The position numbers were made by a program, and so were the translations under genes. Below, piece after piece: positions 35,759-44,842 of a stretch of DNA of 64,000 nt. The stretch is from positions 1-64,000 of the forward strand of contig CBDCJX010000012.1 of assembly GCA_965218045.1 (NCBI GenBank), in the 5' to 3' direction. The notes beneath the pieces were generated by a model, which did no database searches, was not told where the DNA came from, and saw only the letters and a list, made by a program, of their open reading frames with translations. This stretch comes from CAVRCA01 sp965218045. GTDB taxonomy: Bacteria; Pseudomonadota; Alphaproteobacteria; Acetobacterales; Acetobacteraceae. Each line of letters starts with the position of its first letter. Position 1 is the stretch's first letter.

Positions 35759-36331
35759 TTCGGCTATGCCATCGGCCCGATCAAGGACCGAGGCGACCCG
35801 ACCGGCGTCATCGTTTACCACGGGGCGCTTATCGCCGAATGGGGTGATGTAACCCGGGTCGATATGGCCCACAGTGTAACGAAGAGCTTGCTGTCCAGCA
35901 TCATTGGCGTGGCGTTCGACCGCGGCTGCGAGAACTCCTGGGTCGTGCTCGACGGCGCCGCGGTGCAGAGCGTACCCGGTGGCGGCCATTGGGGCGGCGG
36001 CCTGTTCATTAACGCGTTCGACATGGCTCGTTTCGGCAAGCTGACGCTGCATCGTGGTCGGTGGAACGGCAAGCAGCTCCTGTCGGACCGCTGGGTTGTC
36101 ATGGCGCTCACGCCGACGCCCGCCGAGCCGACCTACGGGTTCATGAACTGGTTCCTGAACACGGACAAGAAGCTGTTCCCCAGCGCCTCCGCCGCCGCCT
36201 TCGCTCATATCGGCAACGGCGTGAACGTGATCTACGTGGATCCCGAGCACGACCTGGTGGCCGTGGTGCGCTGGATCGACAACCCGGCGATCGACGGCTT
36301 CCTGCAGCGTCTGCTCGCCGCGCTGAAGTAG
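35759..36331 (+). pseudogene. Serine hydrolase (class C beta-lactamase-like) with large internal deletion
   Basis: The frame begins without a start in FGYAIGPIKDRG, runs through the SxxK catalytic motif (MAHSVTKSLLSSIIGVAFDRG, Ser and Lys visible), and then jumps to ENSWVVLDG and GGGHWGGGLFINAFDMARFG, ending in VNVIYVDPEHDLVAVVRWID. In intact family members roughly a hundred residues, including the Tyr motif, lie between these parts, and a longer N-terminus precedes them. The reading frame is preserved across the deletion, but the product cannot be a working enzyme. An internal ATG at 35864 would give a 155-residue piece. Confidence 0.7.
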
Positions 36332-36776
36332 GTTCCACGCGACGGCGAGCTGGTCAGCTTCCCGGCTAGGCCGTCCAGCAGCTTGCCCGACATGAGCCCG
36401 TTGGCGCTGTTTGAGTGAGAGGGCTCGGCATGAACCTCCGGAACCGGCCCTGCTCAGGACCGCGGGATCTCCTGCGCGCGAGGACGCCATCATCGACAAG
36501 ACTGCGGCGTCTCACCGAACCGGCCGTTCTGTCGTCGAGTCCACAACGAAAAGCGCTTGGGCTACTTCGCCCGCGCGGTTCGAGGACAATACGCCCGGCA
36601 GACGGTCAAAACAGCTGCTTGATCTCGCCATCGTAAGGAGCGCACTCCATGACGCAGCGCAGCCTGGCTTTGCGGCGGATCAATCGCCAACATTGGGATA
36701 TCCCAATCCGGCAGCCAACGTACGCCAATGTCGCCGGGAGTAGGGTGCCCGCTGCAAATCTGCTGGCGGGGGACCG
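36332..36776. other. Region without a recognisable gene
   Basis: In these 445 bp I see only short overlapping frames with no family resemblance or good ribosome-binding site. It lies between two deletion-scarred genes and is probably decayed sequence. Confidence 0.4.
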
Positions 36777-37369
36777 ATGTCTTCATCTCAACCGGCGGCC
36801 ATCCTGGCCCCCGCTCCATCGTCCGCCATGCTGAACAAAGTGCCAGAGGTCACGCTGATCTTCTGGGTGATCAAGATCATGGCTACCACCGTGGGCGAAA
36901 CGGGAGCCGATTTCCTGGCGGTGCACGCTGACCTGGGAACCGCCATCACGGGCGGGATCATGGTCTGCGTGCTGCTCGCCGCGCTGTTCCTACAACTCAA
37001 GTCGCGTCGGTACGTGCCTTGGATCTACTGGGTCACCGTCGTGCTTGTCAGCGTGGTCGGCACCCAGATCACGGACGCCCTCACCGACCAGTTGGGTGTC
37101 AGCCTCTACGTGAGCACGGCGGCCTTCACAGTGGCGTTGGCCTCAACCTTTGCGGTCTGGTACTGGAGTGAGCGCACCCTCTCCATACACCGCCGCTCGG
37201 CGCCTCGTTCGGTGACCTTCTGTCTCAGTCGCGAACCTATGGCGGCTTCGGCCTGGGAACAATCGGCACGAGCCTGATCTTCTTCGCAATCATCACCGCC
37301 CTGGTGATCGTGCTCACCATCGGTCCAAGTGGATCGAGGAACCGGCTGCGCATCTCTGCCAATTCCTGA
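36777..37369 (+). pseudogene. COG4705-type membrane protein, internally deleted and frameshifted
   Basis: The first 140 residues (KVPEVTLIFWVIKIMATTVGETGADFL, then VVGTQITDALTDQLGV) match the N-terminal half of the intact COG4705 protein at 40820. After AVWYWSERTLSIH the sequence jumps, and the C-terminal part (GASFGDLL, GGFGLGTIGTSLIFFAIIT) continues in the next frame to a stop at 37369. Compared with the intact copy about 80 residues in the middle are gone. The frame as read from 36777 ends at 37277. It is likely non-functional. Confidence 0.75.
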
Positions 37370-37402
37370 TTTTGATCGCTCAAGCGAAAGGGACATCCCG
37401 TC

Positions 37403-37606
37403 ATGAGCATGACCAAGCTTGCCAGGCCCATGTTGCTGCTCGTCATCGCGGCCGGATCGATCGGGGCGGCGGAGTGGCACGTCGTCGACAAGGCCATCGA
37501 CCGTGCCTTGTCAGCCCTGCGCGCCAGCTCCCCGAACGCGACTGAGTGCAAGCGGGCCCTGGCCGATCTGCTTGCGACCATGGATCGCGCCAGCGGCAAG
37601 GTTTGA
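37403..37606 (+). CDS. Small secreted hypothetical protein
   Basis: This 67-residue product has a signal-like N-terminus (KLARPMLLLVIAAGSIGAAE) and a short helical remainder with one cysteine (ATECKRALADLLATMDRASG). I do not recognise it. It has an AAAGGGA site upstream and lies between the broken COG4705 gene and the PepSY gene in the same direction. It may be a real small envelope protein or a remnant. Confidence 0.4.
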   Translation: MSMTKLARPMLLLVIAAGSIGAAEWHVVDKAIDRALSALRASSPNATECKRALADLLATMDRASGKV

Positions 37607-37750
37607 AACGCGCATACGCAAGTTGAAGCACGCCGCTCGCCGCAGGTTGGCAAGCTGTATAACGCCATCCCAATCTCCCCAATGCACCCGCGCCTACATT
37701 TGCTTCAGCGGACACCACTCGCCTCCGCCCAACGACCGCAAGGAACCACG

Positions 37751-38086
37751 ATGAACACGAAACGCATTCTCCCCATCGCCCTCGCCGCCCTCCTCGCCAC
37801 CGAGGCGGCGGCGGGCCTGGCCTATGCCAAGGAAGGCGATCACCGGGACAACGAGGCGGCCACGCTCGCCGCTGCCAAGGTGACGCTGCAGCAGGCCATC
37901 TCGACGGCCGAGCAGCAGGCCGGCGGACGGGCCGTTAGCGCCGACCTGGAGCAGAAAAACGGTGTGCCGCAGATCGAGGTGGAGGTCGCCAGCCAGCAGG
38001 GCGTGAAGACCGTCCTGATCGACGCGCGCACGGGACAGGTCACGTCGACCCACGCCGGCGACCAAGGCGACCGTGACAACGACTGA
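37751..38086 (+). CDS. PepSY-domain periplasmic protein
   Basis: The 111-residue protein has a signal peptide (cleavage near AYAKEG) followed by one PepSY domain (LQQAISTAEQQAGGRAVSADLEQ, then VEVASQQGVKTVLIDARTGQV). PepSY domains often inhibit peptidases or sit beside two-component systems as sensors' partners. A response regulator and histidine kinase lie 600 bp downstream on the same strand, suggesting such a link. The AAGGA site supports the ATG at 37751. Confidence 0.8.
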   Translation: MNTKRILPIALAALLATEAAAGLAYAKEGDHRDNEAATLAAAKVTLQQAISTAEQQAGGRAVSADLEQKNGVPQIEVEVASQQGVKTVLIDARTGQVTSTHAGDQGDRDND

Positions 38087-38147
38087 TCTTCCAAGCGGGG
38101 GCGTGGCCGCGAACGGCCGCGCCTCGATCGGTTCCCCGGAGACCGCC

Positions 38148-38684
38148 ATGCCGCTTCTTTCCATCGCTAACCTCCGCGTGGAACTCGGCCACAGGACCGT
38201 CCTGCACGATGTGTCGCTGACGGTGAACGAGATCGTCGGCCTGCTTGGGCCGAACGGGGCGGGCAAGACCACAACTATGATGGCGACCCTCGGCCTGTCG
38301 CGCCCGCTCGCCGGCGGTATTCGCACGCTCGGACGCGACCCTTTGACAAGCGGCGGGGCCGAGCTGCGCCGCCAGGAACAACCCGTCGACCTCGAAGACT
38401 GGAGCGCGCACAAGGCGATCACCATTGCATCGCTTGCCCCTGGCCAAGCCGTGCAGACGGACTGGCCGACGCGCCTGATCGCCGCCGGGCATTATCGTGT
38501 GGTGGTGAGCGCCATGCCGGCAGCCGGCGGATCGCTCGCGCCGAGCCGGTTCTTGGATTTCGCCGTCAGGGCCAAGCCGGTGGTGGAATCAGGGCGGGTG
38601 TTGCCGGTAGCGCTGGGTATGCCGGCGTTGCTGCTCGCCGGTCTGCTGGTCCGATGGCGGCGGGGACAGGGCGTGGCGACATGA
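38148..38684 (+). pseudogene. Chimera: N-terminus of an ABC ATPase joined to the C-terminus of an unrelated anchored protein
   Basis: From the ATG at 38148 the first about 75 residues are the start of an ABC transporter ATPase (SIANLRVELGHRTVLHDVSL, Walker A GLLGPNGAGKTTTMM). Signature and Walker B motifs never follow. At about 38376 the sense changes to a beta-rich segment (DWSAHKAITIASLAPGQAVQ, HYRVVVSAMPAAGGSLAPSR) ending in one membrane helix and a basic tail, as in proteins anchored by their C-terminus. This looks like an in-frame deletion that fused two genes of a former exporter operon. A GTG at 38073 extends the frame upstream but is not family-like. The stop overlaps the response-regulator start. 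Confidence 0.65.
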
Positions 38685-39364
38685 AGGTGCTGGTGATCGA
38701 AGACGACGCGGAGACCGCCGCCTACATCACCCGCGGCCTGCACGAGCACGGCCACGTGGCGGACCATGCGCCGGACGGGCGGGACGGGCTGTTGATGGCG
38801 GGCGGTGGCGGCTACGACGTGATGGTGGTGGATCGATTGCTGCCGGGCCTCGACGGACTCGGCCTGGTTCGCACCTTGCGCGGCGCGGGTGTCAAGGCGC
38901 CGGTGTTGTTCCTGACCGCGCTGCGCGGAGTGGGCGACCGAGTTCAGGGGCTGGAGGCGGGCGGTGATGACTACCTGGTCAAGCCATTCGCCTTCGCGGA
39001 ACTGCTTGCTCGCCTCAATGCGCTCGCCCGCCGCCCGCCCTTGTCCGACGCTCCCACCACCCTCGCCGTCGCCAACCTCGAGCTTGACCTGCTGCGCCGC
39101 ACCGCTACCCGCGGCGGCGAACGGGTGGAGCTCCAGCCGCGGGAGTTCCGCTTGCTCGAATTCCTGATGCGGCACGCAGGCCGGGTGGTGACACGAACCA
39201 TGTTGCTGGAAGGCGTGTGGGACTTCCACTTCGACCCCAAGACCAACATCGTCGAGACCCACATCAGCCGGTTGCGGGCCAAGCTCTCGCGCGGCGGGCG
39301 CGACCCCGAGCTGATCCATACCCTCCGCGGCTCCGGTTACGTGTTGCGTGCGCCCGACGTTTAG
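38681..39364 (+). CDS. OmpR-family response regulator
   Basis: The 227-residue protein has a receiver domain (IEDDAETAAYI acidic pocket, phospho-acceptor Asp51 in VMVVDRLLPG, Lys in DYLVKPFAF) and a winged-helix DNA-binding domain (ELQPREFRLLEFLMRHAGRV, then GSGYVLR). It overlaps the histidine kinase gene downstream by 17 bp, so the two form one two-component system. Proximity to PepSY, COG4705 and efflux genes suggests envelope or metal stress as signal; the targets are not visible in the sequence. Confidence 0.93.
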   Translation: MKVLVIEDDAETAAYITRGLHEHGHVADHAPDGRDGLLMAGGGGYDVMVVDRLLPGLDGLGLVRTLRGAGVKAPVLFLTALRGVGDRVQGLEAGGDDYLVKPFAFAELLARLNALARRPPLSDAPTTLAVANLELDLLRRTATRGGERVELQPREFRLLEFLMRHAGRVVTRTMLLEGVWDFHFDPKTNIVETHISRLRAKLSRGGRDPELIHTLRGSGYVLRAPDV

Positions 39365-40775
39365 GCTCCTCCGCACGGCGAGTTTCCGGCTTGCCGCGCT
39401 CTACGTCGTCCTGTTTGCCGTCTCGGCGCTCGTGCTGGGCGCGGTGGTGTTTCTCGCGGCCAGCTCCGCCATCGAGCAGCAGATCAGGGCACGCATCGAG
39501 ACCGAGATGGCGTTCCTGCGAGACGAGTTCCACGCCGGCGGGTTGGACCGGCTGTTGGCAGTCGTGAGGTCGCGTGGACGGGGGCTCAGTGCGCTCGACT
39601 ATCTCGTGCAGGGCCAGGATGGCACACACCTCGCGGGCGAGATGCCGGCGGCAAGCATGATCCGTCCGGGGTGGGCGATCTTCGAGTTCCGCGACGCATC
39701 GGAGGACGGCGGACGGCCGGAACGGGTGCGCGCGCTGGTGTCGAATCTGGACGGCGGGCTGCTGCTCGCCGTCGGCGACGATCTGGGACGCATCGCCGAG
39801 GTGGAGGAAGCGGTTGCCACAGCCTTTCTGTGGACCGTCGGCCTCGCCGCGCTACTCGGCATCGGCGGCGGCATCCTGCTCAGCCGGGCATTCCTGAGCC
39901 GGGTCGACGCGATCGCCCGGACGGCGCAGGCGATCATCGAGGGCGACCTCGCGAGCCGGGTGCCGGTGCGCGGGACGGGCGACGACCTCGACCGCTTGGC
40001 GGGCACGCTGAACCGCATGCTGGACCGCATCGGAGCGCTCATGGACAGCCTGCGCCAAGTGAGCACCGACGTGGCGCATGATCTGCGCACGCCGCTGTCG
40101 CGCTTGTATCAGCGGCTGGAGGGCGCGCGGACGCATGCGCGCTCGGTCGGCGAGTACGAAACGGCGGTCGAGGCCGCGATGCGTGAAGCGGAGGGATTGC
40201 TGGAGACGTTCTCCGCCCTGTTGCGTATCGCCCAGGTGGAAGGCGCCTCGCCGCACGCCGGGTTCCGTGACGTGGATCTGAGCGCCATCGCCGAAGCCGT
40301 ATCCGACGCCTATCTGCTCGATGCGGAGGAGGCAAGCCACCGTCTCGCCATCACGGTGGAGCCCGGCGTCGTGGTTCGCGGCGACCAGGAGCTGCTGACG
40401 CAAGCGGTCGCCAACCTGCTGGAGAACGCGTTGCGCCACACGCCCAGGGGCACGCTTATCGCCCTCCATTTGTCCTGCTGCGGCGCTGCAGCGCGCCTGA
40501 GCGTCGAGGACGACGGTCCCGGGGTGGACGCTCAGGAGCTGCCGCGCCTCACGCATCGCTTCTACCGTGGCGAGCGCAGCCGCAGCTCGCCCGGCAATGG
40601 CCTGGGTCTCAGCCTGGTCGCCGCGGTAGCGGAGCTGCACGATGCAGAACTCCTCCTGCAGCACGCAGCACCTGGGCTACGCGCCGTGGTTCGCTTCCCA
40701 TCAAGAATAGCGGTCGGTCGACGGCTGACCTCTTCCGCGGGCGTTTCGACCTGCATTCCTCGTGACGACGGCTAG
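39348..40775 (+). CDS. Sensor histidine kinase
   Basis: The 475-residue membrane kinase has two membrane helices (about residues 15-37 and 160-182) around a periplasmic sensor of about 120 residues. HAMP, phospho-acceptor His (VAHDLRTPLSRL), N box (LLENALRHTPRG) and G boxes (DDGPG, GNGLGLSL) follow in order. It is the partner of the OmpR-type regulator it overlaps. The sensor part has no recognisable ligand motif. The start is GTG. Confidence 0.93.
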   Translation: MRPTFRLLRTASFRLAALYVVLFAVSALVLGAVVFLAASSAIEQQIRARIETEMAFLRDEFHAGGLDRLLAVVRSRGRGLSALDYLVQGQDGTHLAGEMPAASMIRPGWAIFEFRDASEDGGRPERVRALVSNLDGGLLLAVGDDLGRIAEVEEAVATAFLWTVGLAALLGIGGGILLSRAFLSRVDAIARTAQAIIEGDLASRVPVRGTGDDLDRLAGTLNRMLDRIGALMDSLRQVSTDVAHDLRTPLSRLYQRLEGARTHARSVGEYETAVEAAMREAEGLLETFSALLRIAQVEGASPHAGFRDVDLSAIAEAVSDAYLLDAEEASHRLAITVEPGVVVRGDQELLTQAVANLLENALRHTPRGTLIALHLSCCGAAARLSVEDDGPGVDAQELPRLTHRFYRGERSRSSPGNGLGLSLVAAVAELHDAELLLQHAAPGLRAVVRFPSRIAVGRRLTSSAGVSTCIPRDDG

Positions 40776-40819
40776 CCGGGTCACGACCTTCTCCTTTCCA
40801 GACAGACAAGGGAACAAGC

Positions 40820-41611
40820 ATGGATAGTGTCACCAGAGACCTGACCGTTGAAGAAGTTGTCAGCAAGGTTCCCGAAGTCACGCTCGGTTTCTGGATCATC
40901 AAGATCTTCGCCACCACTTTGGGCGAAACCGGCGGCGATGCAGTGACCATGACGCTCGGCCTCGGCTACCTGGTCGGCACCGCCATCTTCGCCGCGATCC
41001 TGATCGCCGCCGTCGGCACGCAGATCACCGCCAAGCGGTTTCATCCATTCCTTTACTGGTTCGTCATCGTCGCGACCACGACGGCCGGCACGACGCTGGC
41101 CGACTTCTTCGATCGCTCGCTCGGCATCGGGTATGTCGGTGGGTCGACGATCCTGTTCGTGCTGCTGATGGCAACCCTCGGACTTTGGTATTGGACGCTC
41201 GGTTCCGTATCCGTGGCGACGGTTACCAAGCCCAAGGTCGAGGTGTTCTACTGGGCGACGATCATGTTCTCGCAAACGCTGGGAACGGCGCTCGGCGACT
41301 GGATGGCCGACGACACCGGGCTCGGCTACGGCGGCGGCGCCATCGTGTTCGGCGCGGCGCTCGCGGTCGTAGCTGGACTGTATTTCTACACGCGAGCATC
41401 GCACGTGCTGCTGTTTTGGGCGGCGTTCATCCTGACACGTCCGCTCGGCGCCACGGTGGGCGACTTCCTCGACAAGCCGATCACCCACGGTGGCCTGGCC
41501 TTGGGTCGCTTCGAGGCATCAGCCGTCCTGACGGCGCTGATCGTGGCCTGCATCCTGTTCATCCCGCAACGGGCCGGACGCCATCCTGGCGAACAGCACC
41601 GGTCGGCCTAG
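40820..41611 (+). CDS. COG4705 uncharacterised membrane protein, intact copy
   Basis: The 263-residue protein has about eight membrane segments with two internal repeats, each with FW.IK/TIMFSQTLGT-like starts and ETGGD or LGDWMADDTGLG motifs (KVPEVTLGFWIIKIFATTLG, and KVEVFYWATIMFSQTLGTAL). The family is widespread, usually near two-component or metal genes, but its function is unknown. A broken paralogue lies at 36777-37369. The gene follows the histidine kinase by 44 bp. Confidence 0.85.
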   Translation: MDSVTRDLTVEEVVSKVPEVTLGFWIIKIFATTLGETGGDAVTMTLGLGYLVGTAIFAAILIAAVGTQITAKRFHPFLYWFVIVATTTAGTTLADFFDRSLGIGYVGGSTILFVLLMATLGLWYWTLGSVSVATVTKPKVEVFYWATIMFSQTLGTALGDWMADDTGLGYGGGAIVFGAALAVVAGLYFYTRASHVLLFWAAFILTRPLGATVGDFLDKPITHGGLALGRFEASAVLTALIVACILFIPQRAGRHPGEQHRSA

Positions 41612-41635
41612 CCAACGCGCACGCGGGCCCCGATC

Positions 41636-42277
41636 ATGCTGGACAGCATCATCGCGCCGATCGCCGCCTGGATCGTCGGCGTGATCTCGGCGGCGGGCTA
41701 TGCGGGCGTCGCCGGGTTGATGGCGATCGAGTCGGCATGCATCCCGCTGCCGTCCGAGATCATCATGCCGTTCGCGGGCTACCTCGCGTCCATCGGCCGG
41801 TTCAACCTCCTGCTCGCCGCCACTGCCGGAGCGGTGGGCTGCAACATCGGCTCCACCATCGCCTACGCCGTCGGCGCTCGCGGCGGACGAGGCTTGGTCG
41901 AGCGCTGGGGCCACTATATCCTGCTCAACCCCGGCGACCTGGACCGGGCTGACCGGTTCTTCCAGCGCTTCGGCGGCCCGGCCGTGTTGATCGCCCGTCT
42001 GCTTCCAGTGGTCCGCACCTTCATCGCCCTGCCAGCCGGCATTGCGCGGATGCCGCAGGTTCCGTTCCAGCTCTACACGTTTATCGGGTCGTGGCCCTGG
42101 TGCTTCGCGCTCGCCTATGTCGGGTACCTGCTTGGCGCGCGCTGGGAGACCGACCCGCGGTTGCGCACCGCGCTCCATCGGTTCGACTTCATCATAATAG
42201 GCTTGCTTGCGCTCGGCGTGACCTGGTTCGTCTGGCGGCATTTCCGCCGTCCGCGGCATGGGAGAACGAGACCATGA
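41636..42277 (+). CDS. DedA-family membrane protein
   Basis: The 213-residue protein shows the SNARE-associated/DedA pattern: an acidic residue in AIESACIPLPSEIIMPFAGYLA, then FQRFGGPAVLIARLLPVVRTFIALPAGIARMP with conserved Arg and Pro, and about five membrane stretches. DedA proteins are membrane transporters, several acting as flippases for undecaprenyl phosphate or phospholipids, and support membrane potential and stress resistance. It follows the COG4705 gene by 24 bp. Confidence 0.9.
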   Translation: MLDSIIAPIAAWIVGVISAAGYAGVAGLMAIESACIPLPSEIIMPFAGYLASIGRFNLLLAATAGAVGCNIGSTIAYAVGARGGRGLVERWGHYILLNPGDLDRADRFFQRFGGPAVLIARLLPVVRTFIALPAGIARMPQVPFQLYTFIGSWPWCFALAYVGYLLGARWETDPRLRTALHRFDFIIIGLLALGVTWFVWRHFRRPRHGRTRP

Positions 42278-42383
42278 TTGCGCCGAACGCATCGGCGCTC
42301 CCCGTGAGTTCCGACGTGCCTTCCTCGGGAAAACCGACCCTGCCGATGTCACTGATCAACTTCAAATACTCCGCCGTCGCGCT

Positions 42384-43754
42384 GTGAACATCAGGCGCAC
42401 GCCAGTCGCACGCCTCGGCATCTCAGCTGCATGGGTCTTGCTGCTCGCTGGCTGCCAAGGCTTCCAGCGCCAGGGGCTGACGACGCCCACTGTCCTGGCA
42501 TCCAGCGTCGCGGAGCTCGACCGAAGCCGGCCGGGCGGGGGCCAAATCCCAGCGGACCGGTCGCTGACCCTTACCGAGGTTGGGCTAATTGCGGTCCAGA
42601 ACAGTCCCAACTTGCGGGCAATCTGGGCCAGGCGCGGCGTCGCACAGGCGCAGGTGATCCAAGCCGGGCTGCTACCCGACCCGGTCCTGTCTGGCAGCTA
42701 CGACGTCTTTCTTGCAGGGCCAGGCATCACCAATGCGATCGGCGCCTCGCTGATAGGAAATGTAACCGCTCTCATCACCCTTCCGGCTCAACGACGCGCA
42801 GCCAGCAAGGCCGCCCAGCAGGTGGACGCGAACACAGTCTGGCAGGAATGGCAGACGATCAGTCAGGCGCAGAGCCTGGTGATCGACCTGGTAGAGCAAG
42901 CGCGGCTGTTGCGCAGCCTCGAGCAGACGCTCGCGTTGCTGCGGCAGCGCGCCGTGACAACGGCCCGAGGCGTGGCGCAAGGCAACGCGACCTTGCAGAT
43001 GCTGGCACCTGCTCTTGCCGCGGTCACCAGCTTGCAGACGCAGCTCTATGCGGCCGTGCTCGCGCAGGACAAGCGTTGGCAGAGCCTCGACGCCCTGCTT
43101 GGCCTGGAGCCGTGGGTCAGGCCCAAGCTCGCGGCCAAGCTCCATGTCCCGCCGATCTCGGAGACGGATGCGGCTGCCATGCTTCGCAGCCTGCCGGAGC
43201 GGCGGCCAGACCTGATCGCGCTGCAACTCGGCTACCAATCGCAGGAGGCCAAGGTACGCGCGGCGGTGCTCGGCCAGTTCCCCGCGTTCACGCTCGGGCC
43301 GAACTACGGCAGCGACGCCACGCGCGTGCAAACGCTGGGCCCCGCGGTCGCGATCGGCTTGCCGATATTCAACCGCAACCGGGGCGCGATCGCGATCCAG
43401 CGCGCGACCCGCGAGCAGCTCCGGGCCGAGTACCAGGCAAGGCTCGCCACCGCGGCGGGCGGCGCAAAGGCCCTGCTGGCCAATGTCGCGCTCCTCACAC
43501 GCCAGCTTCGAGCGGCCAAGGCGGGCCTCGGGCAGGTTCGGGCGGTGGCCGCCAATGCCGAGGGGGCCTTGCGCGGCGGCTTGCTGGACGAGCTGAGCTA
43601 CGTGCAGCTCGTCCTCGCCCGCTTGGAGAAGGAGCGGCAGGTGATTGACTTGGAGCAGCAGTTGCTGGACGGACGGACCGCCCTCGCGACCCTGCTCGGA
43701 GCCGGGCTGCCTCCGGTCCAGCTCATCACGCCAAAGCAGGCAAGTCTGCTTTGA
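42384..43754 (+). CDS. TolC-family outer membrane lipoprotein (efflux)
   Basis: From the GTG at 42384 the 456-residue protein carries a lipoprotein signal (VARLGISAAWVLLLAGCQG, lipid-modified Cys at about 27). It then has the TolC-like helical repeats (LTLTEVGLIAVQNSPNLRAIWARRGVAQAQVIQAGLLPDPVLSG and a second copy after DAAAMLRSLPERRPDLIALQ). It would form the outer-membrane channel of the tripartite pump encoded next. An earlier in-frame start at 42258 overlaps the DedA gene and lacks a signal. The end overlaps the adaptor gene by 4 bp. Confidence 0.88.
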   Translation: MNIRRTPVARLGISAAWVLLLAGCQGFQRQGLTTPTVLASSVAELDRSRPGGGQIPADRSLTLTEVGLIAVQNSPNLRAIWARRGVAQAQVIQAGLLPDPVLSGSYDVFLAGPGITNAIGASLIGNVTALITLPAQRRAASKAAQQVDANTVWQEWQTISQAQSLVIDLVEQARLLRSLEQTLALLRQRAVTTARGVAQGNATLQMLAPALAAVTSLQTQLYAAVLAQDKRWQSLDALLGLEPWVRPKLAAKLHVPPISETDAAAMLRSLPERRPDLIALQLGYQSQEAKVRAAVLGQFPAFTLGPNYGSDATRVQTLGPAVAIGLPIFNRNRGAIAIQRATREQLRAEYQARLATAAGGAKALLANVALLTRQLRAAKAGLGQVRAVAANAEGALRGGLLDELSYVQLVLARLEKERQVIDLEQQLLDGRTALATLLGAGLPPVQLITPKQASLL

Positions 43755-44842
43755 GGTGCGCGGCCTTCCTCGTGGCAGCCCTGCTGCCAGTCTTGGCAGT
43801 GGCCCAGGGCAATCCGCAAGGCGGCAAGCAACCGAGCGTGCTGGTCAGCACCGAGACGCCGCACCGGGGAAGCCTGCCCCGTATGCTCGCGGCCTATGGT
43901 GTCGTGCAAGCCTCGCCGGAGGGCGGCAGTGAAACCATGAGCCTCCTTCGCGGTGGGCAGGTCACCGCGGTGACGACGTTCACCGGTCAAGCTGTCCACA
44001 AGGGGCAACCGCTGCTGGTCGTGCGGGCCGACCCGGCGGAGGTCGCCACATACCGGCAAGCCGTCGCCGCGCTGGCCCTCGCGCGCGGCGACCGCGCTCG
44101 GGCGGCGAAGATGCTGAGCCAGCACCTCGCCACCCGCGACCAATTGGCGCAGGCGAACAAGGCGGTGGCCGATGCCCAGGCCACGCTCGATGCGCTGAAA
44201 CGAGCCGGGGGAGGGGCCGAAGAGCAGACGCTCAGTGCCCCCTTCGATGGTATCGTCTCCAACCTGATGGTCTCGAGGGGCGCCCGGGTCGCGGCGCAAG
44301 CTCCGCTGCTCATGCTCACCCGCTCGGCCCGTCTCGTCGCCATCGTGGGGGTGGAGCCGGCGCAGCGCGGGCTGGTAGCGCCAGGACAACCGGCGCGGAT
44401 CGAGCCGCTGTATGGCGGCGACAGCGAATCGGGCAGCGTCGTCTCGGTCGGCGCGATGCTCGACCCTCGGAGCCGCCTGGTCCCGGTGGTGGTCGATCCG
44501 CCCGACCACCCTGCGCCAGCAGGCGCGATCGAGGACCCGCGAAACGCAGGCGGATTGCTGCCGGGCAGCCCGGTGCAGATCATGATCAAGGTCGGCGAGA
44601 TGCAGGGCTGGCTGGTGCCGCGAGATGCCGTCCTGACGGACGCCAACGGGCCTTACCTATTCCAGCTAAGCGGCGGCAAGGCGGTGCGAGCGAACGTGAA
44701 GATCGTCGGCACGTCGGCCGCAACGACCGTTGTGGATGGCCCGATCGATCCCGGTCGGCTTCTGGTGACGGCCGGGAACTACCAGCTAGAGGACGGGATG
44801 GCGGTCCGCACCAATCCGGCCAACGGAACCACCAAGCCGTGA
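43751..44842 (+). CDS. RND efflux periplasmic adaptor (membrane fusion protein)
   Basis: The 363-residue protein has a signal peptide and the adaptor order: biotinyl-lipoyl half (GGQVTAVTTFTGQAVHKGQPLLVV), alpha-hairpin, second lipoyl half (LSAPFDGIVSNLMVSRGARV), and beta-barrel (VVSVGAMLDPRSRLVPVVV). It links the TolC-like channel to the RND pump. The start is TTG overlapping the upstream stop (TTGA), and the end overlaps the pump (GTGA), so the three are one operon. Confidence 0.9.
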   Translation: MRCAAFLVAALLPVLAVAQGNPQGGKQPSVLVSTETPHRGSLPRMLAAYGVVQASPEGGSETMSLLRGGQVTAVTTFTGQAVHKGQPLLVVRADPAEVATYRQAVAALALARGDRARAAKMLSQHLATRDQLAQANKAVADAQATLDALKRAGGGAEEQTLSAPFDGIVSNLMVSRGARVAAQAPLLMLTRSARLVAIVGVEPAQRGLVAPGQPARIEPLYGGDSESGSVVSVGAMLDPRSRLVPVVVDPPDHPAPAGAIEDPRNAGGLLPGSPVQIMIKVGEMQGWLVPRDAVLTDANGPYLFQLSGGKAVRANVKIVGTSAATTVVDGPIDPGRLLVTAGNYQLEDGMAVRTNPANGTTKP

